Assembly: GCF_036785885.1 (NCBI RefSeq)
Contig: NC_092317.1
Location: 8,062,501-8,126,500, forward strand
Reading direction: 5' to 3'
Length of the DNA stretch: 64,000 nucleotides
Origin: Coffea arabica
Lineage: Eukaryota; Streptophyta; Magnoliopsida; Gentianales; Rubiaceae
In this document: positions 23,403-36,087 of the stretch, in pieces
How positions within the stretch are numbered: the first letter of the stretch is position 1
How the letters are laid out: every line of letters starts with the position of its first letter
The notes under the pieces: generated by a model
The model's database searches: none
What the model was told of the DNA's origin: nothing
Seen by the model: the letters and a program-made list of their open reading frames with translations, nothing else
Position numbers and translations under genes: made by a program

Positions 23403-24140
23403 ATGCCTTATAGGGGTGGGCAAAATTATCCATTAACCCGAAAACTCGCCACATCCGATCGGATTTGAAAATTAGGATACCCTGTTTGTATTATTTGATC
23501 GGGTCAAAAAATGGTCGGATACCCGCTAATATGCGAGGCGGGTTAGGGTCATATAATTAAAAATCGTCACACATATTATTTTTTTATTTTTTTATTTTTA
23601 TACACATACTATAAAATAATAATTTAGATCTAAATAAGTAATTTCATTGAACAAATTGCATTACAAATATGAGAGACTATAGTTTATTTACAATATTCAT
23701 TGATAGAGGTCATAATCTTATATTTTATAAAAAAAATTTAATTAATATGGAACATATATTTTAAAAAATATACTACTTATTTCAATCTTTTATTGATTTT
23801 GAATTCTTTTAATTTTTTCCTTTATCTTGTATTTTCTTCGCATGCTTGTTTCTTGGTGTGAGACTTTTTTGAGAAAAAATCTTTATGAATCTTAGATGAA
23901 TGTGTAAAATATAAAAATATATTAGTATAAATCATTTTTTAAAAAAATTTAAATGATAAATGAGGAGGGGCAGGTACCCGTTGACCCCGACCCTATCTTA
24001 GCTAATACCATATAACCGAGTACCCGTTGATATGCAGGGCGAGTAAGGATCAGAAAATAGTTGACCCGCAAAGTGCGAATCGAGTTAGTCAAATGGTGAA
24101 TAAGGCGAGTATCTGACCCGCGCCCACCCTTAATGCCTTG
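23403..24140. mobile_element. hAT-type nonautonomous element with 8-bp duplication
   Basis: The element spans 23411-24132. It starts TAGGGGTGGGCAAAATTATC and ends GCGCCCACCCTTA. Flanks ATGCCTTA (23403-23410) and ATGCCTTG (24133-24140) match at seven of eight positions. The interior has no coding frame. It is a sibling of the element at 32519-33273, with shared phrases such as GAGAGACTATAGTTTATTTA and CATGCTTGTTTCTTGGTG. Confidence 0.82.
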
Positions 24141-24214
24141 TATAAAGGTAACAGAGAAAGACTCGTTTGGAACTACACTTACAATTTTTGGACTTTTTGA
24201 AATCAAATTGGTGG

Positions 24215-25087
24215 CCTGTTTGGAACCTCAAGTTTTTAGCAAGTTTGTATAATACTAGTTTTTTAACAACTTTTGCTACAGGAATCCCAAAAAACTTATC
24301 AAAGTTTTTAACCTACACACTTCAAAATAATACACAAAAAACTTTCCCTTCAACTTTTCTTCTTTTTCCTCCCCCACCCACCCCACCACGTCCTCCGTCG
24401 CCGGCCACCACCGCTTCCGATGCCGGTCACTATTCCGGTTGTTATTGCCGGACTTTCTCTTTTTTTTTTCTCTCCCTCTCCCTACCTTCTCTCCTCCTCT
24501 CCCCTCCCCGTTTGACCGATCTGTTGGTGTATGTCTCTTTTTTCCTTTTTTTTTCTTTCTCCCTCCCATCTCCCATTTGCCTCCCCCGCTACCTTTCCCC
24601 TCTCGCTAGCTGCGATCTAGTCGCGCGACAGGATCTTAGCTAGGGGAGGGGGAGGGTGGCGGGGGAGGGGGAGAGACAAAGCTAAAAAATAAAAAAAAAA
24701 ATCCATGGCTACAACAACTCTGGCGTTGGAGGGCGAGAGGGAGGGGAGAGGGAGAGGGAGGGAAAGAGGGCAGAGGTGCTGGGGGAGGGGGAAGGGAGAG
24801 GTGCCAGGGGAGAGAAAAATAGGAGCAGAGAGGGAGAGGGAGAAAGGTGCAGAGGTGCCAAGGGAGAGGGAAGGGAGAGGCGTCGGGGGAGAGAAAAAGA
24901 GGGGTAGAGGGGCAACTGATGCAACGGGAGGAAGGAAGAGAGGTGCCGGGGGAGGGGGAAGGGAGAAGAAGAAGAAAGTTTTTCAATCTAAAAGAGTTTT
25001 TCAACCTAAAAATTTTTTTTACAACTTCTACAGTAATTTACAGTAAAGTATTAGACAAACACCCAAAAAACTCCCATTCCAAACGGG
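24215..25087. mobile_element. foldback-like element with pyrimidine arm and purine arm
   Basis: Ends CCTGTTTGGAA and TTCCAAACGGG, with CTACAGTAATTTACAGTAAA near the right end, mark it as a relative of the 211-bp element at 38897-39107. Here the centre is replaced by about 260 bases of nearly pure C/T (24340-24600) followed by about 330 bases of G/A (24640-24975). The two tracts are rough inverted copies around a GATC-rich centre near 24615-24640. Open frames in both directions are low-complexity artefacts. Confidence 0.65.
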
Positions 25088-25251
25088 TTACATAAGTAGG
25101 GAAAGGCTTGTTTACACGAGGCTACGCTAATACAATCTTTGCATTTTTTAAGGTGGGGGTATGGCATTTGAATCTCCAATCTATAACTAATAGAATGATT
25201 TTTTTTTTAATTTAGAGTTAGGGCTTTAAATCAAGATTATTATCCTGGTAT

Positions 25252-25545
25252 TGGTTAATTTGTTTGATAATTTAATTCAACACTTAAAATTAATGAATTC
25301 AAATCTTAATATGTTTAGACGCATTTTATAACGAAAACTTGAACACCTAAATTAATTAAGTAGCACTGAATTTTTTAGACGAAATTTGTTCCAAAATATA
25401 AGTGATAAGCTATTCACTCATCATTTAATATGATATATACTCAAAATGGATCAAATTTAGTACTTAAATATTTAATAATTTAATGGATTCAAACTTCAAA
25501 TCTTAATTTGCAGACTTCAATTTCATCAAATGTGTCCTAAAACTA
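25252..25545. repeat. dispersed AT-rich repeat, copy 2
   Basis: Direct-orientation partner of 22060-22400, with matching internal phrases and the closing ATCAAATGTGTCCTAAAA. Confidence 0.6.
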
Positions 25546-26633
25546 AAGGTGATCAATTTTTGATTCAAAAGGAGGCTCCAAATCTTACAAGGGGGAAAGG
25601 AGAAAGGGAAAGAAAAAATAACCAATTGATGGACACACTTTCATGTAAGAAGGTGAAAATTCAAATACTTTAATATTCCTAACCCCACTTCAACTCTTTT
25701 TAGCACAAGCTCAAACAGGGTAAAATCAAATGAAGGTTCCGAGTTCGAAATTGATACAAACACAAAACCCGACTTACCTTGTTCCATGTTTTATCCGTTT
25801 GGCTCGCGTTTGACATGAAAATGAGTTTGTCTTTTTTTTTTCACAAGCATTGCTCTTCAACTATTTTTTCCTGTTTGTGTGTGTTTTTTTTTGCGCAAAG
25901 TTACTTTTAAACCCCTACACCATACTTCAAAATTGACCCAATGGAATTTTTTCTATGATACATTTCAACTACGTACATTTCTGTACACTTTTTTTTCATA
26001 TATATCATGAAAATTCAAGATTTCAAATACACTAGCGATGTATAAGAAGAGATCAAACCTGACTCGCAAAGTTTCAAGCCAAATCTACGATCTCAACTTG
26101 CATATGATAATCTTATCGAATCCCAAATCCCGTTCAAATTCGATAAAAATGCATCTAATTGCAAGCCCTGATAAAGCTTGATCACTAAATGAAGCTCAAA
26201 GCTTCTATGGCCCCTACTATTGTATGCCTTAAGACTGGTCTTTTGTTTGTCAAGTCTCAAGACTTATAGTGTCATTAGTACTGGTGTGAAGATGGGCATC
26301 AATTTTGCCCCTCCTAATTAGATGTTAAAAATGAAAACCTGTGAAGTCAAAGGGTGTCTTAAGTTCTAAGAACATGAATAATAGGTATAGCTCATCTCAT
26401 TCTTTATCCACGAAGCAAATCAGATAAGATGCTACCTGTTTCCCAAGCAATTGTAAGTACATATTCCCTTAATTCCACGATTAGCATTATTTTCTGGTAC
26501 GAGCACCTTAGTAGTTATCCGATGATGCGTCTGTTCAGGGAAATTACACCCTCACCACATAGTAGTGCAAATTTACCAAAGCCAGCTATCATGAAACCAA
26601 CAGAAGAAAGTCGCTAAAGTTTATATAAAAGGG
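25546..26633. other. intergenic region, no supported gene
   Basis: A 62-codon frame at 26429-26617 has no recognisable family. Nothing else can be supported. Confidence 0.4.
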
Positions 26634-27176
26634 AAAGTCACTCAAAACATTTTTCACATTTTACCAAATAAAAATTTTCATTCTTCATTTTAAAAATGTT
26701 AATTTTACGTTTTTTACAAATTCAAATTAGTAAAATTTGGTCTAGACCTAAATTTCTAATAACTTTTTCACGTGAAATCACAAAGTGATTTACATGCAGT
26801 CATTTTTTATGTATAAAAAAGGTCAGATCTTTCATTTTTTTTTTTCGCAGTGACAATGATGAATATAGACCGGGTCCCAACTCACTTTTTTAGGGAAAAA
26901 AATGAATATGGTACAATCAGATCCTATTTTTTTTAGGGAGTAAAAATGAATATGAATTGGATTATTTGTTTAACTACAAATGAGATCCAAACTTTTTACT
27001 CTTAAAAAATGACTATGTGTGGATCACGTGATGAATTCAAAATAAAAAGTGATCGAAAACTTAGATTGGAACTAAATTTTATTAATTTAATTTTGTAAAT
27101 GACGTAAAGTTACCATTTTAAAATTAAAAGGCAAAAAAATTCATTTTAGTGAAATATGAGAGACGTTTTGAACGAT
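26634..27176. mobile_element. ~540-bp element with ~105-bp terminal inverted repeats
   Basis: The left end (TCACTCAAAACATTTTTCAC, running on to TAAAATTTGGTC) is repeated inverted at the right end (GAACTAAATTTTATTAATTT, running on to GTTTTGAACGA) with scattered mismatches. Long TIRs suggest the Mutator superfamily. No clean target duplication was identified. Confidence 0.62.
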
Positions 27177-28667
27177 TTTTAACTGCATTCGGGCTCCAAC
27201 TTTGAAAGATAGGATTAATCTTGGTGTAGTGCAAAAGTCTTCATTATGTCGTAATTATTCCTAAGCGGGGCCCTTTTCTAAAGTAGCCTAATTATTCCCA
27301 ACTAGTCTTGTTCAATCTCTTGTGGCTTTTAAATATATATTTTTTAAAGAACTTTAGAAATATACGCAAATGAAGTATGTCCAAAAGGTAAACCAACTCC
27401 ACAGCTACGGCATATGCCATCAGATTCTTCACGATTTAGCCCAAATTGAAGACAGATTCCCATGCGTTACGGAGCCGTCTTGTCTTGTGGAGCTTTCTTT
27501 CTTTCTTTCGTGTTATTCAAGTTTCCAGCGGGCGAAGTCCGTCCATAATTTGACCAAAAAAAAAAAAAAAGAAGTCCGTCCATATTATTCAGCTCACGGA
27601 TGTGTAATTAAATGTTTCCTACTTTGCCAATGTGTATCTGAATATTAATATTGATTTGAAGGCTCTCTTGGCAAATAATTTGTACGAATTCCTGTAAACA
27701 GTCTATGATTCAGAGAACATACTTTTAATATACAGTGATAATTGAGCCGATCGAATCCATTCAAAATTTTTCTTATTAAAAAGAAATCCATACCTCCATG
27801 GGCATAGCGAGAATTACGTACAAGCAAGCTCTTGGGAGTTAGGAGATTATTGGTGACAAACTATTGTTGCGGCTGGATAGGAACAAGAACTTGAGCCAAC
27901 AATAATAGTTTGTCAACCAGTTATTGGTGGTTATCCACATTCGAAAGTTGACAGCAGAACTCAAGTGTAAAATAGTTGGGATAGTTATAATGTCTTTTTG
28001 TTTTTAAAGAAAATAATTCATATGGTTGACGAATACAATTGGGTAGCCGCCATTCCGTAATTATTATAGTATTCGATTTGTTTTAGGCACCGTTCGGATT
28101 GAAGGAAAGGGAAGGGAAGCAAAGGAAAGTAGAGCAAAGGAGAAGACTTGGTGAAAAAGAAAATAAAGGAAAGTAGAGAAAATCTAAATCCCTTCGTGTT
28201 GTTTGGATTACGGAAGGAAGTGAAAAGAAATTATCACGGGTTAGTTTTGGAAAAGAAAAGGAGATTTAGAGCCACGGGAACGTTTTGTAAGCATGTATCT
28301 CGGCTGTGTTGACTTTTTGCATGTAATTAGTTTGCAATGATTATTTTTTTTATAAGTATCAATAACTACTAATTAATAGGGTAAAAATATAAAATCTAAC
28401 AGGCTAAAAAAATACATAATAGAAAAATAAAAAGTATGCAGAAAATTCACAAAATCCCATTTTCTATTATTTTTTTTCAATCTATAATTGTGTTCTGCTT
28501 TTTTACGTATTAGTAGTCATTGGAACTTCTGAAAAAAAAAATTAAAGTAGGACTTTTGTAAGAGATACATGGCAATCTAATCTCATAAAAGGTGACACAG
28601 AGCATGAATAGAAAGTGATATAAAAGATCCATTATCCAATTAAGTGGAGGCCATCGGAGAGCGATTG
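27177..28667. other. intergenic region with a few small features
   Basis: Contains the tail-only insertion at 27534-27584 and an inverted repeat at 27854-27869 and 27897-27914 (GACAAACTATTGTTG against CAACAATAATAGTTTGTC). A purine-rich stretch lies at 28100-28180. No gene was found. Confidence 0.45.
27534..27584 (+). mobile_element. tail-only retroposon insertion with perfect 14-bp duplication
   Basis: GAAGTCCGTCCATA occurs at 27534-27547 and 27571-27584. Between them lie only ATTTGACC and a 15-A run. The insertion is 23 bases long. Confidence 0.75.
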
Positions 28668-31600
28668 ACAAGTGTCGCGTCCCATTTTTAATGAAAAATA
28701 AAATTACGGGTTTATAAAAAATGAACTTTTGATTAATTTTGAGTGCAAAATGAGTTTTTGATATTTTTAGAGAATAAATAAAAAACAAGGACCTAAAATG
28801 GGATTTAAAAAAGTGCGACGGTTTTGGCCCAAAAATAATAGTTTAAAAAGGTTTTTAAGAAAAATAGGAGTCGCCACTTGGTATTGAGTTAAGGTGTACC
28901 AAGTTACCTAAAAATGAATTTTTAAATAAAAAGGTAGAAAAAACTCTTTTTAAACGACTCAAAGTCTTCGAAAAATCAAGAGAAAAAGGCTCGGAAGTCA
29001 CGGTTAAAAAAAGAGAAGGTAAGCATAAAATTCAAGGCACCCTTTCAACCTAGCCAAGGCTAGTTGCGTGATTTAGTCGAAAATTTTCTTAATTTAACTT
29101 ATAAAACGTATCACATTTGGATGTTATTATATGGATGCAAACCTAGACCTAATGAATATCGGGAGGGTCGAAATATCTCTTCAAAGTTTAATTGGTGCGA
29201 ATCACATTAATTGTGATGCCCAAAATGACTCTTAGAAGAGGTCACGAATATACAAAAAGGTAACTCGAAGAAAAGAAAAAAAAAAGAAAATAATATTATA
29301 TAAATATATATGACCTAAAGGAATGCATCATAACGGGTGTGGGGAACTAAAATTCGTGACTAGATTTTCCTATTTATAAAGGAGATACGAGCGTGCTAAG
29401 GTTAAGGAGTCTTTCTCGTCCATATCTCATATTTAAAGGGTAACTCTCCTATCTAATTAAACAAATGATCTAACCTAGTTCTAATTTTTCTTTAAATGGA
29501 ATGCAAGTCTACATGTCATGTTTCACACATAAGGATAAGGGATATACATATAGAGGAAATGTCATGCAAAAATGGTAAATATCCTAAAAAAGTAGAAAAT
29601 ATGCATGAAATGTAGTGATTGTGTCCCACAAACATGATCTAATGCGTGAACAGTTTCTAAGGGTCTAGCGTTGGACTAATCCATGTCTATAAGTTCTCAC
29701 TAGCGTTGGACAAGTGACAAGTCAGGGAGAAATGCCACAACTAGCATTGGACTATTGTGGTGACGTCATGCATTTATTATAATCAAATAAATCATATAAA
29801 ACATAATAAAAACAAGTAAATACATAAATCACATAGAACACATAGCACATAAGTATGATATCTAGATGCAAAGACCCTAAGAAAGCGAGTAAACACGTAA
29901 ATACATAAGCATGCATGCTCACAAGCGAATAAAAGGAAATAGAGACATAACTATTACATTTGGGACCCTAACTACAATTTAAGGGGGGGAAAGAATAAAA
30001 TAATAACTTAACTGTTACACTTATCTAACTACATACATTTTTAACAAGAATTAAATCCTATCTATTACAGAAACTAACTAAATACATGCCTTGAACCTCC
30101 TATCTATTACAATTTGGCATTTAAATTCCTCTCAAATAATCAAAAATTAAATTAAAATAAATATACAAAATTAAAAAACAAATAAAGTGAATAAATAAAT
30201 AAAATAAAATAAACATTCAAAAACCATGCAATTACACACATAAAATCACATAAGAGCACATAAGATGATTTAAAAATAAAACAAGAGAATACCTCCCTTT
30301 GAAGTAGTAGCTAATAGGGGATTGGATTTGCCCTATTTAACTCCAAAATTAACAAAAATGATTAAGACACCAATTTAGTTAACAAATAAATCATCAGGAA
30401 ATGGAAATAAACATGAAATCTATCAATCCAGGCATTCAAATAATATATAATTAATAATTCAAAAATAAAAGCAACTTCTATTTAAGAAATCAAACAAACA
30501 AAGACTTAATTGCAAACAATTGAGAAAATTTTGGTTCAAATTATTATTATTGAAAAAATTAGGGGTTAAAATCAAAGAAAAACAAAGTTTTGAAAATTAA
30601 TTAAGCTCTAACTGTCTCTTAAAACCTGGAAATAAACTTTGCCTAAAACATGACTAAAACATATAAAAAAAAAAAGAATTTTAAAAGGGTAAAATTGATT
30701 GATTTTTTCATATTGTTGGGCCATAGTAGCATTAGATTAATATTGAGGGGTTAAAGTAAAATTTTCAGAACTTTTGCAATCAAAGCTTCAAAGAAGCTTT
30801 CTTCTTCCTGCAACCTTTATTCTTTATCCTGCAACATTTCTGGTTTGCGGTTACTTTCTCAAGATTTTAGGCCCAAATGCAAGAGATTTATATACCCAAA
30901 TTACAGACAAAATCTATCCCAACATCATGCCATTAGATCCAACCAGACGAATTGCAAAACCAACAAGTAGATCTCAGATTGTAGTTAACCGAATAAAATA
31001 ACAAGAGAACTGATCAAGAATTTTATTTCTCTCTTTTCTTTTCGTCTTTCTCTTAGAAGAGCAACAGCATCTTTTTTATTTCAATGAGACTTTATCGTGC
31101 TTGTAGTCCGTCATTATCAAGCAAACATAACAAAAAACTTATGAAACTAGAGGATGGAACCAACAGCCAAGCGACAAGAACTCATATTCCAATGATCTTC
31201 AACCATCATAAAATGTTAAACTAACAAGGGAAGGAGTTGTAATCTACTTGGAAATGTTTAGACAGTCAAATGGACGTGAGGTTCTCCCTAGAAGTGCTTG
31301 TTGTTTACTGGAACGAAACCAAGACCTTCGGTGCCGAAAATTTCAGCAATGATGAAGTCACTACTTTGAGCCCCAATTTAGTTGCTTTAGAGGTGTTTTC
31401 ACCCGATGATTACTGAACAAAAGTTGTTCCCAGATATCCATAGAAGGTGCAGAAAAAAAACCTCCTCAAAACAAGCACTATCGAGACCAGAAACGAGCAA
31501 GAAAGAAGGCTGATTCGTCAGCTTGGTAATGGGTTTTGCAGAAAAATTTTCTGCACTTTTCTCGATTTTCCTTCTCTCTTTTTCTGTTTTCTTTGTTCCG

Positions 31601-32309
31601 TCTCCTTTCTCTCTCTTTTGTCCTCAGATTATCTCTCCTCTTCCTCTCCTTTCTTGTTTTTCCTTTCTTTTTCCTTACCTTCTCCTTTCTCCCTTTCTCT
31701 CTTTCCTTCTCCGAAGCTCTCTCTTTCTCCCATTCTCTCTTGCTTTTCTTTTCTGATCTTCCCTCGCCCCTCTCTCTCTATCCCTCCTCTCTCTTTCGGT
31801 TTCTTTTCCTTTTTTCCTCTTGCCCTCTTGCTCGAAACCTTCTTCCTTGTTTCTCCCTTTCTCCCAGATTTTTTCTCCTCAGCTGAAACCCTTTTGCATT
31901 TCCTTTTGTTCCATATTTTTTCCTCATATTCCACCTGTTCTTGCCACCTAGCCCCCTAAATGTTGTGCCATGCAAAAAATCAAAATCACATGGCTCATTT
32001 ACATGCATTCCACCTAACTATCTTTTTACTTTTACTTTTTTTTTTAACTTACTTTTTACTCTTCAAGGTAAAAGTTAAAGTAAATAAAGTGTTAAAAAAA
32101 TTAATTTGCAAAGATTAAAAAATTAATTTTTTTGTGAGAATTTTCTTTTTTTCCGAAAATTTAATGCAAAAATGTTTTAAAAAGAAAAATGGTGAACCTA
32201 ATTTAATATAAATAAATAAATAAATAAAAACTAACTATCATTTTGTGAATTTAGTTAAATAAAATAAATTAAATTAAATTAAACTTAAAATTTTGGTGTC
32301 TACAACAAG
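28668..32309. mobile_element. 3.63-kb apparent solo LTR of a retrotransposon
   Basis: The element spans 28673-32304, begins TGTCGCG and ends GTGTCTACA, and so has canonical TG...CA LTR termini. It is bracketed by a perfect 5-bp duplication, ACAAG (28668-28672 and 32305-32309). The sequence GGAGTCGCCACTTGGTA near 28870 and the TTTTGGTGTCTACA end recur in very long plant LTRs. I associate these from memory with Ty3/gypsy elements of the Tat/Ogre lineage. No gag or pol frames exist inside, only a pyrimidine tract (31550-31880) that makes spurious open frames. A single LTR with duplications on both sides fits deletion of the internal region by LTR-LTR recombination. A non-coding LARD-like element is the alternative. 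Confidence 0.7.
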
Positions 32310-32510
32310 AGGTGAGAGAAAGGCTTACACAAAAAGAGAAAAAAAAAAGAGGAGAGAGAACTAGATGGAGAGAAGCTGCTGCTATGGAGTATTGGAGGAA
32401 AAAGGAAAAGAGTGAAGAGAGAAAAAATGGGGAAGTGAGAGAGAAATTGACAAAAAAAAAAGGAGAGAGAACCAGATGGGTTGAGACTGCTGCCACGGAG
32501 AGTTAGAGGA

Positions 32511-33281
32511 GAGAGTGATAGGGGTGGGCAAAATTATCCGTTAACCCGAAAACTAGCCATATCCGGTCCGATCTGATTCGATCCAAAAATTAGGATATCC
32601 AATTTGCATTATTTGATTGGGTCAAAAAAGAGTCGAGTACCTGCTAAAATGCTAGGTGAGTTGGGGTCACATAATTAAAAATTCACAGGTACCCAACTCG
32701 CTCCGCATATGTGTATATATATATATATTTTTTTTTTAATTTTTTTTATTTTTATACACATACTATAAAATAATAATTTAGAATTAAATAAGTAATTTTA
32801 TTTAGTAAATTACATTACAAATATGAGAGACTATAGTTTATTTACAAGATTCATTTGTAGACGTCATAATCTTATGTTTTATAAAAAAGATTTTAATTAA
32901 TGTAAAATATATATTTTAAAAAATTTGCTACTTATTTCAAACTTTTATTGATTTTGAATTCTTTTAATTTTTTTCCTTTATCTTGTATTCTCTTCTCATG
33001 CTTGTTTCTTGGTGGGAGACTTTTTTTGAGATAAAAAATATTTATTAAAATTTAGATGAATGTGTAAAATATAAAATTAAATTAGTATAAATTATTTTTT
33101 AAAAAATTAAATGATAAATGAAGCGGGAAGGGTATCCGTTGACCCGACCCTTTCTCAGCGGGTACCCTATAACTGGGTACCTGCTGATATATGGAGTAGG
33201 TAAGGGTTAGAAAATAGTTGACCCGACCCGCATCTGGTAGATGGGGCGAGTACCCGACCTGCGCCCACCCCTAGAGAGTAA
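32511..33281. mobile_element. hAT-type nonautonomous element with 8-bp duplication
   Basis: The element spans 32519-33273 (755 bp), starts TAGGGGTGGGCAAAATTATC and ends TGCGCCCACCCCTA. Flanks GAGAGTGA and GAGAGTAA match at seven of eight positions. It is closely related to 23411-24132. It landed about 200 bases beyond the solo LTR, in GA-rich DNA. Confidence 0.82.
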
Positions 33282-34809
33282 AGAGAGAAAAAAGAACGAA
33301 AAGGATGATGATGAAAGTTTGCTCTGAAAGATAGGGTGAGAGAGAAAAGATGAAAGAGGAAATCTGATACTAAGGTAATGCCAAGAAGGTTGACCGACTT
33401 GAGAGAATGATGAAGACGATATGTTTTTTTTTTAAGTTTTCGAGTCAAATTGAGTCAAAATTGGGAATCCACTAAAACCCCCCAATTTGTTGGGCATTGA
33501 GAATCCGCAAATTTTAATGATTCACTTTAAGATTCTGAATCCAATACATGTAACCCAAACAACAAGAATTGGAATTATTTCAATGCCTGATTCCGATCCT
33601 CTTTTACCAAATGGCACATCAGTTCATTTTTATGTCATTTGATGTATGGATAGTTACATGAGTATATATCACTCATTATCATTTTTTTTGGGTTATATCG
33701 CATTACATGACCATGATAATGTAACACTTGCAAAATGTGTATATGTGTATATCGCATAACTTACATGTAAACTCATAAATCAGGTCTACATAATTATTTA
33801 AAGTACATTCCTGCTTTAGAGAAGCAAAGGTGCTTTGCGTTTTGGCAACTAGATATCTATTGTATATGTTCTCATTCACTGTGTCTTTTGAATGGCGTCG
33901 AGGCCTGCTTTTGGCAAGCAAGTGGCATTATTCTTGGCAAGATCGTTTACTAAATTTTGAAGGTTCATGAACTTAGCATTACAACCTACTAATTCAGGAT
34001 AAAAGAGGGTATTATAATCAGGTATACAATTCATCTAACCAATCCCACGTGGTATCTTAATCTGTTTTGGTCCTCAATCAATGGAATTCAAATACGTAAA
34101 CTTGTTTTTGATTTATTATCGAGGAATCAGCAGGATGGACATCAAGGCTGTATCTAATCTTAGCTCAAGACCAACTATACCAATGGGGAAGGCTTATCAC
34201 GGGCTTAACTAATAATTTGGTTTGAAAACACCAAAAGCAATGGTAAGACACTTGTTAATGACTACAAGAGAATCTTGATTACAATAAGATTCAGGTAGAT
34301 TAAATCAGAAATCCTTTTGCATGTGCTGGTCCTAAAAATTATTTTGAACTGAGATAAGTACTTGTTGAAAAGTCCAGATTGTTAGCTAAGTAGCCATTTG
34401 AGGGAGTAAGGTTTTAAGAGTCAAAGAAGCAAAATGCACTCAACATTTCGATTAGTAATTTTATAATAGAGGACATCTTGTTTTGACAAGTGAAAATCTC
34501 TAGACCATAAAAAGGTTTTAGGTTCTAATCCCTTATCACTTTCGTATTTTTTAAATTTCACCCCTTCCTAACCAGAGAAAAAATAAGTGAAAATCTGCAG
34601 GACTCCTCTCGAATTTTAGGAATATACTATCAGCTCTATATTAAATAGACTGGTCACTGTGGCACCCCATCTGCTAAGCCGTTTTTGAAAATACAGTGAT
34701 GGTGTCCAGTATGGTGGTTATGCTGTAGCCTGACAATGCCAACAAAATAAAAAAAAAAAGAAAGAATAAAATGAAGAAGTAAAAAAGAATAAGAAGAAAA
34801 AGAAAACCT
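33282..34809. other. intergenic region, no supported gene
   Basis: The stretch near 33450-33620 has the look of a decayed element end. A box-B-like phrase near 34530 (AGGTTCTAATCCC) might mark an old SINE but lacks other support. Confidence 0.4.
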
Positions 34810-34866
34810 AAGTGACCCTGAAACGTTTTGACAAAAAAAAGAAAAAAGAAAAGTGACACTGAAACG
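34810..34866 (+). mobile_element. tail-only retroposon insertion with 16-bp duplication
   Basis: AAGTGACCCTGAAACG at 34810-34825 and AAGTGACACTGAAACG at 34851-34866 differ at one base. They flank TTTTGAC followed by an A-rich run, 25 bases in all. Confidence 0.72.
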
Positions 34867-35203
34867 TGTCCCTCGACAACTAAACATTGTCGTGCCCGCA
34901 TCAATTTTGATCAAATCATTATACAATAAATATAGTTGGGATTAAGCGTGAATTTGCTGATAATCATTTTTATAATGGAGTGTGCCTATATGGGAATGTG
35001 TGTGTGCCTATATATATATACACACACACACGTAAACTGGAATGTTAACAACATAAATAAATTACAAACTTCTTTTGAGATTTATCTTGATCATATGGGA
35101 TTTTCTAATAACTCTATGGCGTCCCTTTTTTGTTATGCGACTATAGATTGATAAGTTAAAAAATAATCAAACTCGAAAAAAAGTTTTGATTAAAGTAAAA
35201 CAC

Positions 35204-36087
35204 AACTCTACTAGGCCTGTCAATAGGGCCATATGAGTCGGACTTTCGTAAGTTCAAATTCATTTCATTTAATTTGTAACACTTTTGGATTTCGAGCCGT
35301 GAGTTTCAGATTAATAAATGTGATGATCATATTCAACTTACAAAAAATTTGGGTTTTGAACCTTTTTCGGGTTTAACCCAATCTTACTTATTGCTCATCA
35401 ATTTTCTTAATATAATTACTACAACTATTGAGTTGTAAAATTAATTTAATATTTACAAAACTATAACATTAAAACTAAACATGAACAAGTAATAGGTCTT
35501 AAAAAATACATAAACCAAGAATTTTTCAATAATATTTATATCTAATTCGTTCAAAATATATGAAAAATAGTAATAAAATATGCAGTCATAAGCCAATACA
35601 TCTTCAAATGTTGGAACTTCTTCATAGCTTTGTGAGTTGAATCAAAACATGTTTGATGATTTGTGTTTTTAGACCAAAAAGAAATCAGCCAATATTATGT
35701 CAACACAAAAATTTACTTAACCAATAAGAAAAGTTAAAATTTTAGTTATGCATTACCAATATTGACTCTCAAGAAAGCTAATAGAAGAGTTTTCAAATGT
35801 ATTTTTTGTGTTTTGTAATTTGTATATATTTAGTACTCAATAATAATATATTTGGATATATAATATCAAAATATAAATATTATATATATATCATTATATA
35901 AAGGTAATTTAAGGGTCAAACCTATATTAGGTTTGAGTCTAATGAACCCCAAACTCAGCTCATATTTTATTCGGACCTAATTTTTAATGTCAAGTTAAGA
36001 CTGGCTCATTAAAAGGTCGAATTCATCGAGTTCTTTCTCGAGTCGAACTCAAGTTGGCCCGACCCCATTGACAGTCCTAAACTCTAC
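35204..36087. mobile_element. hAT-type element inside the tandem array, perfect 8-bp duplication
   Basis: The element spans 35212-36079 (868 bp), starts TAGGCCTGTCAATAGGG and ends CCCCATTGACAGTCCTA. AACTCTAC is duplicated at 35204-35211 and 36080-36087. Interior AT-rich, without coding frames. Confidence 0.88.

Noticed and set aside
24167..25095. several long open frames in both strands
   Set aside because: Low-complexity translations of pyrimidine and purine arms in the foldback-like element.
31447..31959. 170-codon open frame in the solo LTR
   Set aside because: It is a translation of a polypyrimidine tract (Ser/Phe/Leu repeats) with open frames in several phases. No domain.
34488..34560. 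possible SINE with box-B-like AGGTTCTAATCCC
   Set aside because: No convincing box A, tail or flanking duplication.
34654..34926. minus-strand hydrophobic frames
   Set aside because: Products of A-rich and T-rich runs, partly overlapping a tail-only insertion.
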